The translations under genes were made by a program, and so were the position numbers. From contig NZ_FODT01000009.1 of assembly GCF_900110435.1 (NCBI RefSeq), forward strand, positions 1-64,000: a stretch of DNA of 64,000 nt, read 5' to 3'. The notes under the pieces are model-generated. The model had not been told where the DNA came from. It ran no database searches and was given only the letters and a program-made list of their open reading frames with translations. Shown one piece after another: positions 1-7,298 of this stretch. Positions within the stretch are counted from its first letter, which is position 1. Every line of letters begins with the position of its first letter. The DNA comes from Rhodopseudomonas pseudopalustris. GTDB taxonomy: Bacteria; Pseudomonadota; Alphaproteobacteria; Rhizobiales; Xanthobacteraceae.

Positions 1-165
1 CCGCTGATCCTCGAGCAGAAGGGTGAGTACCAGAGCTTCTCCGGCACTCCGCTGCTGCTGAAGCAGGAAGGCGAGTACAAGTCGTTCTCCGGCACGCCGC
101 TCCTGCTCAAGCAGGAAGGCGAGTACAAGTCCTTCTCCGGCTATCCGCTGCTGCTCGGCTTCTGA
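1..165 (+). CDS. 16-residue-repeat protein A, C-terminal end only
   Basis: This is the 3' end of a gene that begins left of the window; 54 codons and a TGA stop are present. The protein is a run of 16-residue units with core Y-K-S-F-S-G-T-P-L-L-L followed by a K-Q-E-G-E type linker, ending in Gly-Phe. At DNA level the units are 48-bp tandem copies beginning at 25, 73 and 121, and they are nearly identical. That implies recent duplication or homogenisation. The next gene encodes more diverged copies of the same unit. I do not recognise the family. A secreted or surface beta-repeat protein, a multi-core peptide precursor, or a structural repeat protein are all possible, and nothing visible decides between them. 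Confidence 0.75.
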   Translation, partial: PLILEQKGEYQSFSGTPLLLKQEGEYKSFSGTPLLLKQEGEYKSFSGYPLLLGF

Positions 166-187
166 CGCGACGGCGATCGTCATCTCT

Positions 188-211
188 GGCGGATGGTCAA
201 GGCCATCCGCC
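188..211 (+). other. Hairpin between the two repeat-protein genes
   Basis: A perfect 9-bp inverted repeat (188-196 with 203-211, six-base loop) lies between the stop of repeat protein A and the start of repeat protein B. It ends just before the aaggaag ribosome-binding site at 214-220. No T-run follows, so it looks more like an mRNA processing, stabilising or attenuating hairpin than a full terminator. The two genes are probably co-transcribed. Confidence 0.5.
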
Positions 212-224
212 GAAAGGAAGTTCG

Positions 225-662
225 ATGTCAAAAGAAACCTATCGATCGTTCTCCGGAACGCCGTTGCTCTTGAATACGACCGGTGTCTATAAATCGTATT
301 CTGGTCGTCCGCTGATCATCGAACAGAAGGGTGAGTACAAGCCTTATTCGGGCTCGCTGATCTTGCTGCCTCGGTTGAAAGCTTATTATTCGTTTTCCGG
401 CGTTCCGCTTTTGCTCAACGGTGCGGGTCCCTACAAATCGTTTTCGGGCACTCCCCTGCTTCTGAACCAGAGCGGTGCTTATCAGTCATTCTCCGGGACT
501 CCGCTTCTTATCGGAACGTCAGGCCCCTACAAGTCGATGTCCGGAACTCCGCTGATCCTGCAGCAGAAGGGACCGTACCGGTCGTTCTCGGGCTGGCCCT
601 TGCTGATCAACCGGCCAACGCCATTCTCGTCGCTCTTTGGCTTGCCGACGCTCATGCAGTAA
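225..662 (+). CDS. 16-residue-repeat protein B, complete
   Basis: A 145-residue protein made almost entirely of nine 16-residue units, with consensus Y-K-S-F-S-G-T-P-L-L-L-N-Q-x-G-x. Each unit starts at an aromatic residue; the first begins at residue 6 and the last (F-S-S-L-F-G) is degenerate. The Ser-Gly-x-Pro-Leu core is the most constant part, and the linkers between cores vary. No signal peptide, Cys or catalytic motif is visible. The start is supported by an aaggaag ribosome-binding site about 7 bases upstream. Its DNA repeats are far more diverged than those of gene A. An 18-bp stem hairpin follows the gene, so A and B form a small unit. Alternating aromatic/Ser and Leu-rich segments would suit short beta strands in a solenoid, which is inference. 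Confidence 0.8.
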   Translation: MSKETYRSFSGTPLLLNTTGVYKSYSGRPLIIEQKGEYKPYSGSLILLPRLKAYYSFSGVPLLLNGAGPYKSFSGTPLLLNQSGAYQSFSGTPLLIGTSGPYKSMSGTPLILQQKGPYRSFSGWPLLINRPTPFSSLFGLPTLMQ

Positions 663-720
663 CTGGACCAAACGAGCCAGGACGTCACCACTTGCTCGCA
701 CCTCCCGAGTTACTACACGG

Positions 721-760
721 CACAAGCAGCCTCCCCGACTTTTCGGGGAGGCTGCTTGTG
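721..760 (+). terminator. Long hairpin after repeat protein B
   Basis: A perfect 18-bp stem (721-738 with 743-760) closes a four-base loop 58 bases after the stop of repeat protein B. No convincing T-run follows on either strand. Stem length and position make it the likely end of the repeat-gene transcript. Confidence 0.7.
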
Positions 761-953
761 TGTCATGGCGGCGCCTGACGGAAGCGGCGCTGCGGAACTG
801 GCGACCTCGTTTCCCAACGCGGCCCTCCCGATCACTCCAGAGGCCAGCGCTCACGACCCGGGAGAAACCAAAGAGTGAGCTCCCGGAGCGCGCTGCGGAG
901 GGGCGCAATCTTGTCTGGCGCATCCGACGCTCCGGCATCTGCCCGGATCCAGC

Positions 954-1250
954 AGGCTGTTGAAAGACTCCCCAGCGCAGCCGTCATCGACCTGAGTCCC
1001 ATCGATGCGGCCGCTTTGAGGGGATTGAGGTGCGGAGCGACGGACCGACGGGCTCATTGTTCAGTTACGTTGATCTGAGGATCGGGTTCGCGCCGACCAC
1101 CCACTACTGACGATCCGAAGGCTCGCCAAAGCGGCGCTGGTCAATCCATCGAGAGACCTTGAGGCGCTCGACGCCGCATTCGGCCGCGCGTCCATCACGC
1201 CGGAGAAACTGCTGCGGAGAAACTGATGCGGTCGTTCCTGCAACAATCAG
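954..1250 (+). mobile_element. Remnant of an IS5-type insertion sequence
   Basis: Frames on the plus strand from about 1025 resemble the N-terminus of IS5-family transposases: G-S-L-F-S-Y-V-D-L near 1050, then after a frameshift H-P-L-x-T-I-R-R, and G-R-A-S-I-T-P-E-K-L-L-R near 1180-1215. A short local duplication (gagaaactg twice near 1204-1225) breaks the frame again. A caggctgttgaaa string near 953 resembles the outer end of such elements, but I cannot match a second end. Everything after the N-terminal portion of the transposase is missing. Nothing else recognisable lies between 761 and 954. Confidence 0.5.
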
Positions 1251-1259
1251 GACCGAAAA

Positions 1260-1778
1260 CTAGTGGATCGTGTCTCTCTTCAGGCCGTCGACAGTCCTGT
1301 TGAAGGCCTCGAGGCCCACGAGGCGAGCCAATTGCCGGAGAGCCAACTCATTGTCGGGTTTGTGAGCTGAGAAATAGGGATCGAGATAAAGGTCTCCCGC
1401 CGCCACCGCGTGAATGCCGCGCGCGAGTTCGTCGGTCGCCGAGCGTTTAAGAATGTATCCCGTGACTCCGAACTGCAGAACTTTCCGCAGATAGGCCTCG
1501 TCCTCGTGCACCGTCAGAACCAGCACACGCGAAGTGGGGCACGCCGACAGAAATTGACGGGCGACATCGAGGCCCTTCAGGCCAGGCATCCACAGGTCGA
1601 GAACGGCGACGTCCGGCTTCAATTCGATCGCGCGCTCGAGGGCGCTCGGTCCGTCAGCGGCTTCGCCGACAAGCTCGAGACCTGCGTCGTTCGCAATCAG
1701 CATCTTCATGCCGCGGAGGACAAGGGGATGATCGTCGGCAAGGAAGACGCGCAGACGAGGGCTCGCTCGACCATCCAT
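1260..1778 (-). CDS. NarL-type response regulator lacking its DNA-binding domain
   Basis: A 172-residue protein with a complete receiver domain: acidic pair Asp15-Asp16, phospho-acceptor Asp61 in V-L-D-L-W-M-P-G, the Thr in V-L-V-L-T-V-H, and the Lys in G-Y-I-L-K-R. NarL/FixJ-family proteins normally continue into a LuxR-type helix-turn-helix of about 60 residues. Here the reading frame diverges after about residue 135 and stops without one. The stop lies about 10 bases from the IS5-type remnant, so truncation by insertion is likely, although single-domain regulators exist. The start was chosen for its gagg site nine bases upstream; longer in-frame starts have no such site. It is encoded on the same strand downstream of pucBA, which suggests former light or redox control. 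Confidence 0.65.
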   Translation of the reverse strand: MDGRASPRLRVFLADDHPLVLRGMKMLIANDAGLELVGEAADGPSALERAIELKPDVAVLDLWMPGLKGLDVARQFLSACPTSRVLVLTVHEDEAYLRKVLQFGVTGYILKRSATDELARGIHAVAAGDLYLDPYFSAHKPDNELALRQLARLVGLEAFNRTVDGLKRDTIH

Positions 1779-2031
1779 GTTCCAGGTCCTCAACGACGCA
1801 AAGTGGGACAGAAGGGACGGCCGAGCGACACCATCCGTCCCGGCGCGTCGCCGCCGCTGCGACCAGCCTGTCCTCACTGATGAAACGGCGGGCTTGCATC
1901 GAAGACGACAAAGCCCGCGCCTGACCGATCGGCGAAACCTTCGAGCCGACACGGTGCTCCGGCGGATCCAAACGAGCTGCTTTTGCAGGCTCAAACCTGC
2001 GGCGGATCAGATTCTGTCTGTCGAGAGACAG

Positions 2032-2064
2032 GGAAGCGGCGTTCCCGGAGAGGACGCCGCTTCC
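2032..2064 (-). terminator. Hairpin after pucA
   Basis: A perfect 10-bp inverted repeat (2032-2041 with 2055-2064, 13-base loop) begins 8 bases after the pucA stop. A second small palindrome follows at about 2015-2031. There is no long T-run. Hairpins at this place in puc transcripts commonly stabilise the light-harvesting mRNA and limit read-through, so either role is plausible. Confidence 0.6.
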
Positions 2065-2072
2065 GAGGTCGA

Positions 2073-2270
2073 CTACTTCTTGGCGGGCGCCGCCGGAGCG
2101 GCCGGGGCGGCCACTGCGGCAACGGATTTGCCGTTCATGAACGCCGAGACCCATGTGGTGTTTTCGAGGACGGCATAGTGCACGAGGAACGCCATCGTTG
2201 CCACGCCGCCAAGCAGCAGCGGCAAGCCGACGGTGGGATTGACGACGGTCCAGAGTTTACCTTGGTTCAT
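2073..2270 (-). CDS. pucA: Peripheral light-harvesting (LH2-type) alpha subunit
   Basis: A 65-residue single-span antenna protein that binds bacteriochlorophyll a in the intracytoplasmic membrane with PucB. The N-terminus [12 protein letters not shown] is typical of B800-containing LH2 alpha chains, where formyl-Met1 ligates B800. His31 in F-L-V-H-Y-A-V-L is the B850 ligand. The tail is Ala/Pro-rich and ends in Lys-Lys. By alignment with Rps. acidophila numbering, the usual Tyr44-Trp45 is Phe44-Met45. Those residues hydrogen-bond the B850 acetyl groups, and their loss is known from blue-shifted low-light complexes (LH3/LH4). I therefore predict a low-light, blue-shifted antenna. It follows pucB by 12 bases with a strong gaggagg site. 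Confidence 0.93.
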   Translation of the reverse strand: MNQGKLWTVVNPTVGLPLLLGGVATMAFLVHYAVLENTTWVSAFMNGKSVAAVAAPAAPAAPAKK

Positions 2271-2282
2271 GATCGATCCTCC

Positions 2283-2438
2283 TCAATGCAACCAGGGCGA
2301 ATAAACATACGCCAGGAAGTGAGCGATGATCGCGATTGCGCCGAACACGCGCGTTCCGTCAATCACGTGCTTGTGGAGTTCTTCCGACTCCGCGATTGTC
2401 AGGCCCGTCGGCCAGACTTTGTTCAGATCTTCTGCCAT
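2283..2438 (-). CDS. pucB: Peripheral light-harvesting (LH2-type) beta subunit
   Basis: A 51-residue beta apoprotein of the peripheral antenna, first gene of the pucBA pair. It has the characteristic N-terminal segment [16 protein letters not shown] and one membrane span. The span carries the bacteriochlorophyll ligand His40 in I-I-A-H-F-L-A-Y-V and ends with Y-S-P-W-L-H. Length and motifs match family norms throughout. No pucC or enzyme gene accompanies it, as is usual for the scattered extra puc pairs of R. palustris. I looked for a TGT-N12-ACA (PpsR/CrtJ-type) site just upstream and found none. Confidence 0.95.
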   Translation of the reverse strand: MAEDLNKVWPTGLTIAESEELHKHVIDGTRVFGAIAIIAHFLAYVYSPWLH

Positions 2439-2954
2439 GCGAAAACTCCCAAAATAGGTCACTGAGCGTTGTGCCACCCGCACCCGCTCGTCTGATACTT
2501 GCAGCGGTCGAACCCGACCACGGCACGTCACTTCTGGTCGGAAGCAGGTGTGGAGTCCGCGTTGCCTCGCTCGAACTGACCTTCGAACGTGATTGCGGAC
2601 TCCACCAGCGAGATCTGGACGATCGCACCTACACCAGCCCAACTCAGAGAGTAGCAACAGACTATCCGACGCCTTCCCACGGTCAATTTGGGAAGACCTT
2701 ATCCAACAGTCCGTTTCATCCCTGATGCGGCAGGGTATCGTCAGGAAATCCCACGCTAATTTCGATTCGCAACTATTCGACCCAAGTCGATCGTTTTGGA
2801 ACGCGACAGCGGAAAACGACGCCTTAGAACGAGCAAAGAGCCATGAACGCCTGACACGAATTGGGTTATCAGTAAGCCGCCAATCGAAATGAGACTTGAG
2901 CAGCCCTAAGCGCACCCAGTTCAAAAACTCGGTCAGCTCAATGAAAGACGATGA
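2439..2954 (-). other. Region upstream of pucB without a supportable gene
   Basis: About 500 bases, more AT-rich than the surroundings, containing the pucBA promoter by position. All frames give only short, atypical peptides. I see no light-regulator palindrome I can defend. Confidence 0.5.
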
Positions 2955-3254
2955 ATCCATGCCGCCAAGCGGCGCGATCCCGCCACGCTGTCGGTGCGCG
3001 CCAAGCAGGATGCCGCCCTGACGATCGAAGTTCGGCGCGTGTTCGAGGAGAACCTCCAAGTCTACGGCGTGCGCAAGGTGTGGCGGCAGCCGAAGCGTAA
3101 GGGCTTCGACGCCGCGCGCACGGTAGCTCGGTTGATGCGCGAGATAGGCTTGCAAGGGGGTGATCCGCGGCAAATCCATCAAGACCACGATCCGCGACAA
3201 AGCCGCGCCGTGTCCGCTCGATCACGTCAACCGCCGGTTCAAAAGCAAAGCTGA
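2955..3254 (+). pseudogene. IS3-family transposase (OrfB) internal fragment
   Basis: The translation reads A-A-K-R-R-D-P-A, then [20 protein letters not shown] and [11 protein letters not shown], the conserved pre-catalytic region of IS3-family OrfB. One extra G near 3160 shifts the frame; in the next frame the protein continues as [14 protein letters not shown] and [11 protein letters not shown]. Similarity stops near 3252, before the DDE catalytic core. Both ends are missing. It is a dead fragment lying between the puc pair and the ABC exporter. Confidence 0.85.
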
Positions 3255-3318
3255 TTTTGACTCTGCTTTCCTGTCAATCTACCAGAGTGAGCCCGACAGA
3301 CAGTGAGTAGGCATGCAA

Positions 3319-5187
3319 CTATCTGTAGCCGGCAGCCTGCAATTCGAACAAATCGGAATAGCGGCCACCCTGCCTCATCAGCTCGTCATGCGTGCCCGCG
3401 GATTCGACCTTGCCGTCCGCGAGAACGAGAATGCGATCGGCCATGCGTACGCTGGAAAAGCGGTGCGAGATCAGAATGCCGGTCTTGCCGGCGCTGAGCG
3501 CCTTGAAGCGCTGAAACACTTCGAATTCGGAGCGCGCATCCAGCGCCGCGGTCGGCTCATCCAGGATCAGCACGGGCGCCTCGCGCATATAGGCGCGGGC
3601 GATCGCGATCTTCTGCCATTCCCCGCCGGATAGTTCGATGCCGTTGCGGAAGCGCTTGCCGATCATCTGGTCGTAACCGCCGGGCAACCGCGCGACCACC
3701 TCGTCGGCCTGACTGCTCCGCGCGGCGCGCTCGATCCGATCCCGGTCGTCGCGTGCGTCGATCTTGCCGACCGCAACATTGTCGGCGGCGGTGAGGTTGT
3801 AGCGGAAGAAATCCTGAAAGATCACGCCCATATTGCCGCGCAGCGATTCCAAATCGTACTCGCGCAAATCGTGGCCATCGAGCAGCACCCGGCCTTCGTC
3901 CGGATCATACAAACGCGCCAGCAGTTTCACCAAGGTGGTCTTGCCGGCACCATTCTCGCCAACTAGTGCTAGCATTTCGCCGGTCCGCAAGGCGAAGCTG
4001 AGATGCCGCACGGCCCAGCGTTCCGCGCCGGGATAGATGAAGCCGACATCCTCGAACACAAAGCCCTCGCGAATCGGCTGCGGGAACGGCCGCGGATCGG
4101 GCGGCGACAGGATCTCCGGCTTGACATCGAAGAAGGCAAACAGGTCGTTCAGATACAGCGCCTGGCTGGCGGTGATCGAGAAACTCGTCAGCAGCCCTTC
4201 GAGCAGCGTACTGAGGCGCCGGAACGAGCCGGCCAGAAAGGTGAGATCGCCGACGGAAAATTCGCCGGTCAATGTGCGCCAGACGATATAGCCATAGGCC
4301 AGGTAATAGCCGGCGGTACCGAGCGCGGTGAACAGGCTGCCCCAGCCGGCGCGACGCAGCGCAAGGTCGCGATTGGCGGCATAGAATTTGGTGGCCAGTT
4401 GCACGTAGCGGTCGATCAGAAAGCCGCTGAGCCCAAAAATCTTCACTTCCTTGGCGGTCTCGACGCTGGCGGCAGTCTGACGCACATAGTCCAGCCCGCG
4501 CCGCTCCGGCGTTCGCCCAAAATCCAACGAATAGCTCTTGGCGCTGAAATGCGCCTCGCCGAGAAACGACGGCACCAGCGCCAGCAGCAACAACGCGATC
4601 AGCCACGGCGCGTAGAAGATCAGCCCGCCGGCGAAGCTGGCGACGGTGACGATGTCCTGCGCCTGGCCGAACAATTGGGCCATCAGCGTCATCCGACCGC
4701 TGGTCTGCCGGCGTGCGCGTTCCAACTGGTCCTGGAAATCGGAGTCTTCGAAGTCTTCGAGATCCAGCGTCGCGGCGTGCTGCATCAGGCGAACGCTGGA
4801 GGCATTGGTCACGCGTTCGGAGAGCAGGCTGTCCACCAGCGCAACAATCCGTCCCAATACATCGGCCACGATCGCCAGACACAGCTCGGCCGCAAGCAGC
4901 AGGCCCAACCGGTTGAGAAGGCCTCCCTCCAGCCACTGCCCGAACGTGCCAGGCTTGTCGGGCAATTGCACCAGCAGCACCACTTCGTCGATGATCAGCT
5001 TGCCGACGAACAGCGTCGCCACCGGAAGCACCGCCCGCAATAGGCGAAGCAAGAGCGAGGTCAGTGTCAGCGACGGGCTGGTGCGCCAGACCATCGCGAT
5101 GAAGGGCCGCAGATTTCTCAGCGCCCCGACACGTTCTCTGATTGATCGCCTGTCGGACATCTGCATCGAGCTAAGTAAACCCTTCAT
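3319..5187 (-). CDS. ABC exporter, fused permease and ATPase
   Basis: A 622-residue half-transporter expected to work as a homodimer in the inner membrane. The first roughly 330 residues hold the hydrophobic exporter segments. The ATPase domain follows, with Walker A G-E-N-G-A-G-K-T-T, a Q-loop region G-V-I-F-Q-D, signature L-S-G-G-E-W-Q-K-I-A, Walker B L-I-L-D-E-P-T and switch His in I-S-H-R-F. The signature is slightly unusual in having Trp after Glu. Substrate cannot be read from sequence; lipid, drug and peptide exporters share this layout. It stands alone, so no partner indicates a role. The ATG at 5187 is the longest start; an in-frame ATG nine codons later is an alternative. Confidence 0.85.
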   Translation of the reverse strand: MKGLLSSMQMSDRRSIRERVGALRNLRPFIAMVWRTSPSLTLTSLLLRLLRAVLPVATLFVGKLIIDEVVLLVQLPDKPGTFGQWLEGGLLNRLGLLLAAELCLAIVADVLGRIVALVDSLLSERVTNASSVRLMQHAATLDLEDFEDSDFQDQLERARRQTSGRMTLMAQLFGQAQDIVTVASFAGGLIFYAPWLIALLLLALVPSFLGEAHFSAKSYSLDFGRTPERRGLDYVRQTAASVETAKEVKIFGLSGFLIDRYVQLATKFYAANRDLALRRAGWGSLFTALGTAGYYLAYGYIVWRTLTGEFSVGDLTFLAGSFRRLSTLLEGLLTSFSITASQALYLNDLFAFFDVKPEILSPPDPRPFPQPIREGFVFEDVGFIYPGAERWAVRHLSFALRTGEMLALVGENGAGKTTLVKLLARLYDPDEGRVLLDGHDLREYDLESLRGNMGVIFQDFFRYNLTAADNVAVGKIDARDDRDRIERAARSSQADEVVARLPGGYDQMIGKRFRNGIELSGGEWQKIAIARAYMREAPVLILDEPTAALDARSEFEVFQRFKALSAGKTGILISHRFSSVRMADRILVLADGKVESAGTHDELMRQGGRYSDLFELQAAGYR

Positions 5188-5728
5188 GATCTGCGCGAAA
5201 CCGCTCTGCGGCAGCTAGTTGGACATCGACGGACGGGGGTGACATCGTCACAGACCGGAGTGCGGCAATGGTAGGTAGAAACGGATAACGTCGTGCGGCC
5301 TTCCGCGCCGCCTCAGAGAATTGCGACGAGCAGATGATTTCCGTCAGAACCGCAGGCAAAGAGACGATCGAGCACGACGCCCTCGTATCTCTTCTCAACT
5401 GGGCGACATTTGTCGGTTTCATCGCCCTCGATTTTGTCGCCAAGGTCATCCACCGTCTGCTGTGCCCGCGGCTGATCGCAGTATTGCTGGCGACGCTGAG
5501 CTCGGTGCTGGCGCCTGGAAGTGGCAATACGCTTCTCGATATTCCTCGTCTGCTCGGCCAGACGGACCACCTCGCCAAGAGCTTGTCGAGCGCGCAAGAC
5601 ATGATTCTCGTTGCGATGTTGGGAATCGCGTTGCCGCATGTAGTTGCCGCAATATGGCGCCAGCATCTTCATCAGGCCGCAGCGCTCGGACGAATAGTGG
5701 CTCGGTTACACGGCAGGATGTAACTGCA
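5188..5728. other. Undecided region with overlapping opposite-strand ORFs
   Basis: A plus-strand frame (5334-5723, 129 codons) would encode a hydrophobic protein with one or two possible spans. Opposing minus-strand frames (5313-5672 and 5171-5602) would encode charged proteins. Third-position GC in the plus frame is moderately high, which slightly favours it. I recognise none of them and see no convincing ribosome-binding site. A short membrane protein on the plus strand is the best guess. Confidence 0.25.
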
Positions 5729-6207
5729 TCATTTGACGCGAAACGCCACGTGGCAACCGTTGCAGCGCATCGTTATCTTGCCGAGGCTAGCGACCACCTT
5801 CTGCCATCCCTGCGCATCGAAAGGTTCAACCATCTCGTCTGTTACTCGCGCAAAGTCGTCCGCCGCACGGTGAAACTCAAACCGATTTCCCGGAATTCAC
5901 GCGGCATATGCCGGCCGAGTCCCGAGCCTTGGCCGATTGCCATCTCGCTGCGCGCGAGAACCCTGGCCTCCTTGAGCTTGCCGTCCGCTATCAACTGGAT
6001 GACGTTGTCGAGCGACGTCATGTGGGTTCGCATGTGCTCCAGAAACTGCGTCCGCACTTCGGGCGGCAGCTCGATCACCGTCCGTAAATTGTCTGCGGCG
6101 GCCACAGCTGTCGCGGATAGTCCCAGGAGCAACGCCGAGAAAACGGCGCGCCTTAACGCTCCGCCCTCTGCTTTCGCTTTCGTTGCTCCCAACTCCAATG
6201 CTCCCAC
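5729..6207 (-). pseudogene. c-type cytochrome, frameshifted before its heme site
   Basis: The open frame gives a signal peptide (A-L-L-L-G-L-S-A-T-A-V-A-A-A-D), then a helical domain with E-H-M-R-T-H-M-T-S-L-D and R-H-M-P-R-E-F-R-E-I-G, ending early at about 5842. One base is missing near 5880. In the next frame the protein resumes naturally as E-F-H-R-A-A-D-D-F-A-R-V and runs to the heme motif C-N-G-C-H (codons at 5750-5764) and stop at 5729. Restored, it is a roughly 158-residue periplasmic cytochrome with a C-terminal heme, like cytochrome c'/c-556 proteins. It starts 3 bases after the preceding secreted-protein gene stops, so the two form an operon. Sequencing error is possible and would make it intact. 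Confidence 0.75.
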
Positions 6208-6210
6208 TGT

Positions 6211-6696
6211 TCAGAAGCAGCCGCCGAACCCGCGACCCATTCCTTGTCCACGTCCGCCGCCCCGACCACGCGCCCAACTTGGACTGAGGTTGTCACCACG
6301 GAGCGTGAACGTCTGGTCGGCGGTCTTCACTGACTTGGCGACGTAGGCATCAGGCGGCATACGATCAGTCCGGAAGGCCTCGAATGTGATCTGCTGCCCC
6401 ACGGGCGCCGCTTTCAGCACATCGCCCACGGCCTCGGACGGACCGAGGTGAAGGTTGACGACCTTGTCTTGTGACTGGACGATCAGATGAGCGCCTTCCG
6501 CGCTCCGCCCCGTGGTCAGTTTGCAGGGACCGATCTTCGTATCCTTGACGGTTCCTGACATCGAGATGATCGCGGGCTTTTCAGCGCGCTGCGCCATCCC
6601 GGTCGCCTCGCCGGTACCTTTTTGCGCGAACGCCGCACCACCAAACGTGGTGGCCGCGATGAGTGCTAGAGCCGCACAGCTCTGAACATACCGCAT
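6211..6696 (-). CDS. Secreted protein with Gly/Arg-rich C-terminus, unknown function
   Basis: A 161-residue protein. The ATG at 6696 has an aggag site and starts a clear signal peptide (C-A-A-L-A-L-I-A-A-T-T-F-G-G-A-A-F-A-Q). The mature part has a compact beta-rich-looking segment (M-S-G-T-V-K-D-T-K-I-G-P-C-K-L, then H-L-I-V-Q-S) and ends in a tail dominated by Gly-Arg and Gly-Met-Gly pairs, finishing G-G-C-F. The partner gene downstream is the frameshifted cytochrome. A similar Gly/Arg/Met-rich tract opens the PadR-family protein 2 kb away. A periplasmic redox or metal role is possible from context only. Confidence 0.7.
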   Translation of the reverse strand: MRYVQSCAALALIAATTFGGAAFAQKGTGEATGMAQRAEKPAIISMSGTVKDTKIGPCKLTTGRSAEGAHLIVQSQDKVVNLHLGPSEAVGDVLKAAPVGQQITFEAFRTDRMPPDAYVAKSVKTADQTFTLRGDNLSPSWARGRGGGRGQGMGRGFGGCF

Positions 6697-6923
6697 TTCA
6701 GTTCTCCTGTTGCCGACGCATGTCCGCCGAAGAACAACGTTGCACTGAGAATAGCGCAAGATCGCCTGAAACCATTGATCTATCTCACTTGCCGGCGACG
6801 TTTAGGTGTTGGACGCAAAAAACAAAATGTGGTTCCGCGCTCAATACCACCAGCCGAGACGGACACTCGATCGGTTCATTCAGCGTGCGTGGACGAGCAC
6901 CAGCAGACTTTGCGCCGGCGATC

Positions 6924-7298
6924 TCAGCTACACCGGCATTCGCAGTTGTCGTTTTCAAATTGCAGGTGCGTCGGCGGCGGGGTGAGCGTCCCGACGACAA
7001 AGCGTGCGACAGCGATCGCCGGATTGATTTCAGAGGTCGCGACCGCACGCACGCCGCGCTCGGCCATCCGGCTGACAAATCCCGTCCCAACGCTGCCTGC
7101 GATCACGATGTCCACCGCATCGAGCGGATGGGCACCCTCCCCCTTGAACTCGTGAATCGTTAGTTCCTTCGGCAACTCCAACCGGTCGACCTCCAAAGGA
7201 GCCCGGCACGGTGCGACTTTAAACACCAGGAAGCGGCGGCTCTTGCCGGCATGAGCGGTGACGGTCCAAAAATTCTGGCTGGCGACGGCGATCAGCAT
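6924..7298 (-). CDS. NifX/NifB-type FeMo-cofactor-binding domain protein
   Basis: A 124-residue single-domain protein of the dinitrogenase iron-molybdenum cofactor biosynthesis family (NifX, NafY, VnfX and the NifB C-terminus). The family pattern is visible: I-A-V-A-S-Q-N-F-W-T-V-T-A-H-A-G-K near the start, H-P-L-D-A-V-D-I-V-I-A-G-S-V-G-T-G-F in the middle, and M-A-E-R-G-V-R-A-V-A-T-S-E after it. Such proteins carry Fe-S or metal-cluster intermediates. Many stand outside nif clusters, as here, and have unknown clients. The C-terminus has a C-E-C-R-C motif that could bind metal. Its ATG overlaps the end of the YbgC-like gene by 7 bases, so translation is probably coupled. Confidence 0.8.
   Translation of the reverse strand: MLIAVASQNFWTVTAHAGKSRRFLVFKVAPCRAPLEVDRLELPKELTIHEFKGEGAHPLDAVDIVIAGSVGTGFVSRMAERGVRAVATSEINPAIAVARFVVGTLTPPPTHLQFENDNCECRCS

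Noticed and set aside
1-165. CRISPR array, because of 48-bp direct repeats
   Set aside because: The repeats are in frame, coding, contiguous without spacers, and translate to the same 16-residue unit.
519-938. Long minus-strand frame opposite repeat protein B
   Set aside because: It mirrors the repeat gene and runs through the hairpin at 721-760, with an Arg/Ser-rich composition typical of an antisense shadow.
2439-2600. PpsR/CrtJ TGT-N12-ACA site before pucB
   Set aside because: I checked each TGT in this stretch and none has ACA 12 bases on.
2283-3200. 305-codon minus-strand frame containing PucB at its end
   Set aside because: Only the last 51 codons look like protein. Upstream it is antisense to the IS3 fragment, and PucB has its own ATG.
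4003-5043. Long plus-strand frame across the ABC exporter
   Set aside because: It is the shadow of a well-supported ATPase gene on the other strand; composition is Gln/Arg-rich and no motif is present.
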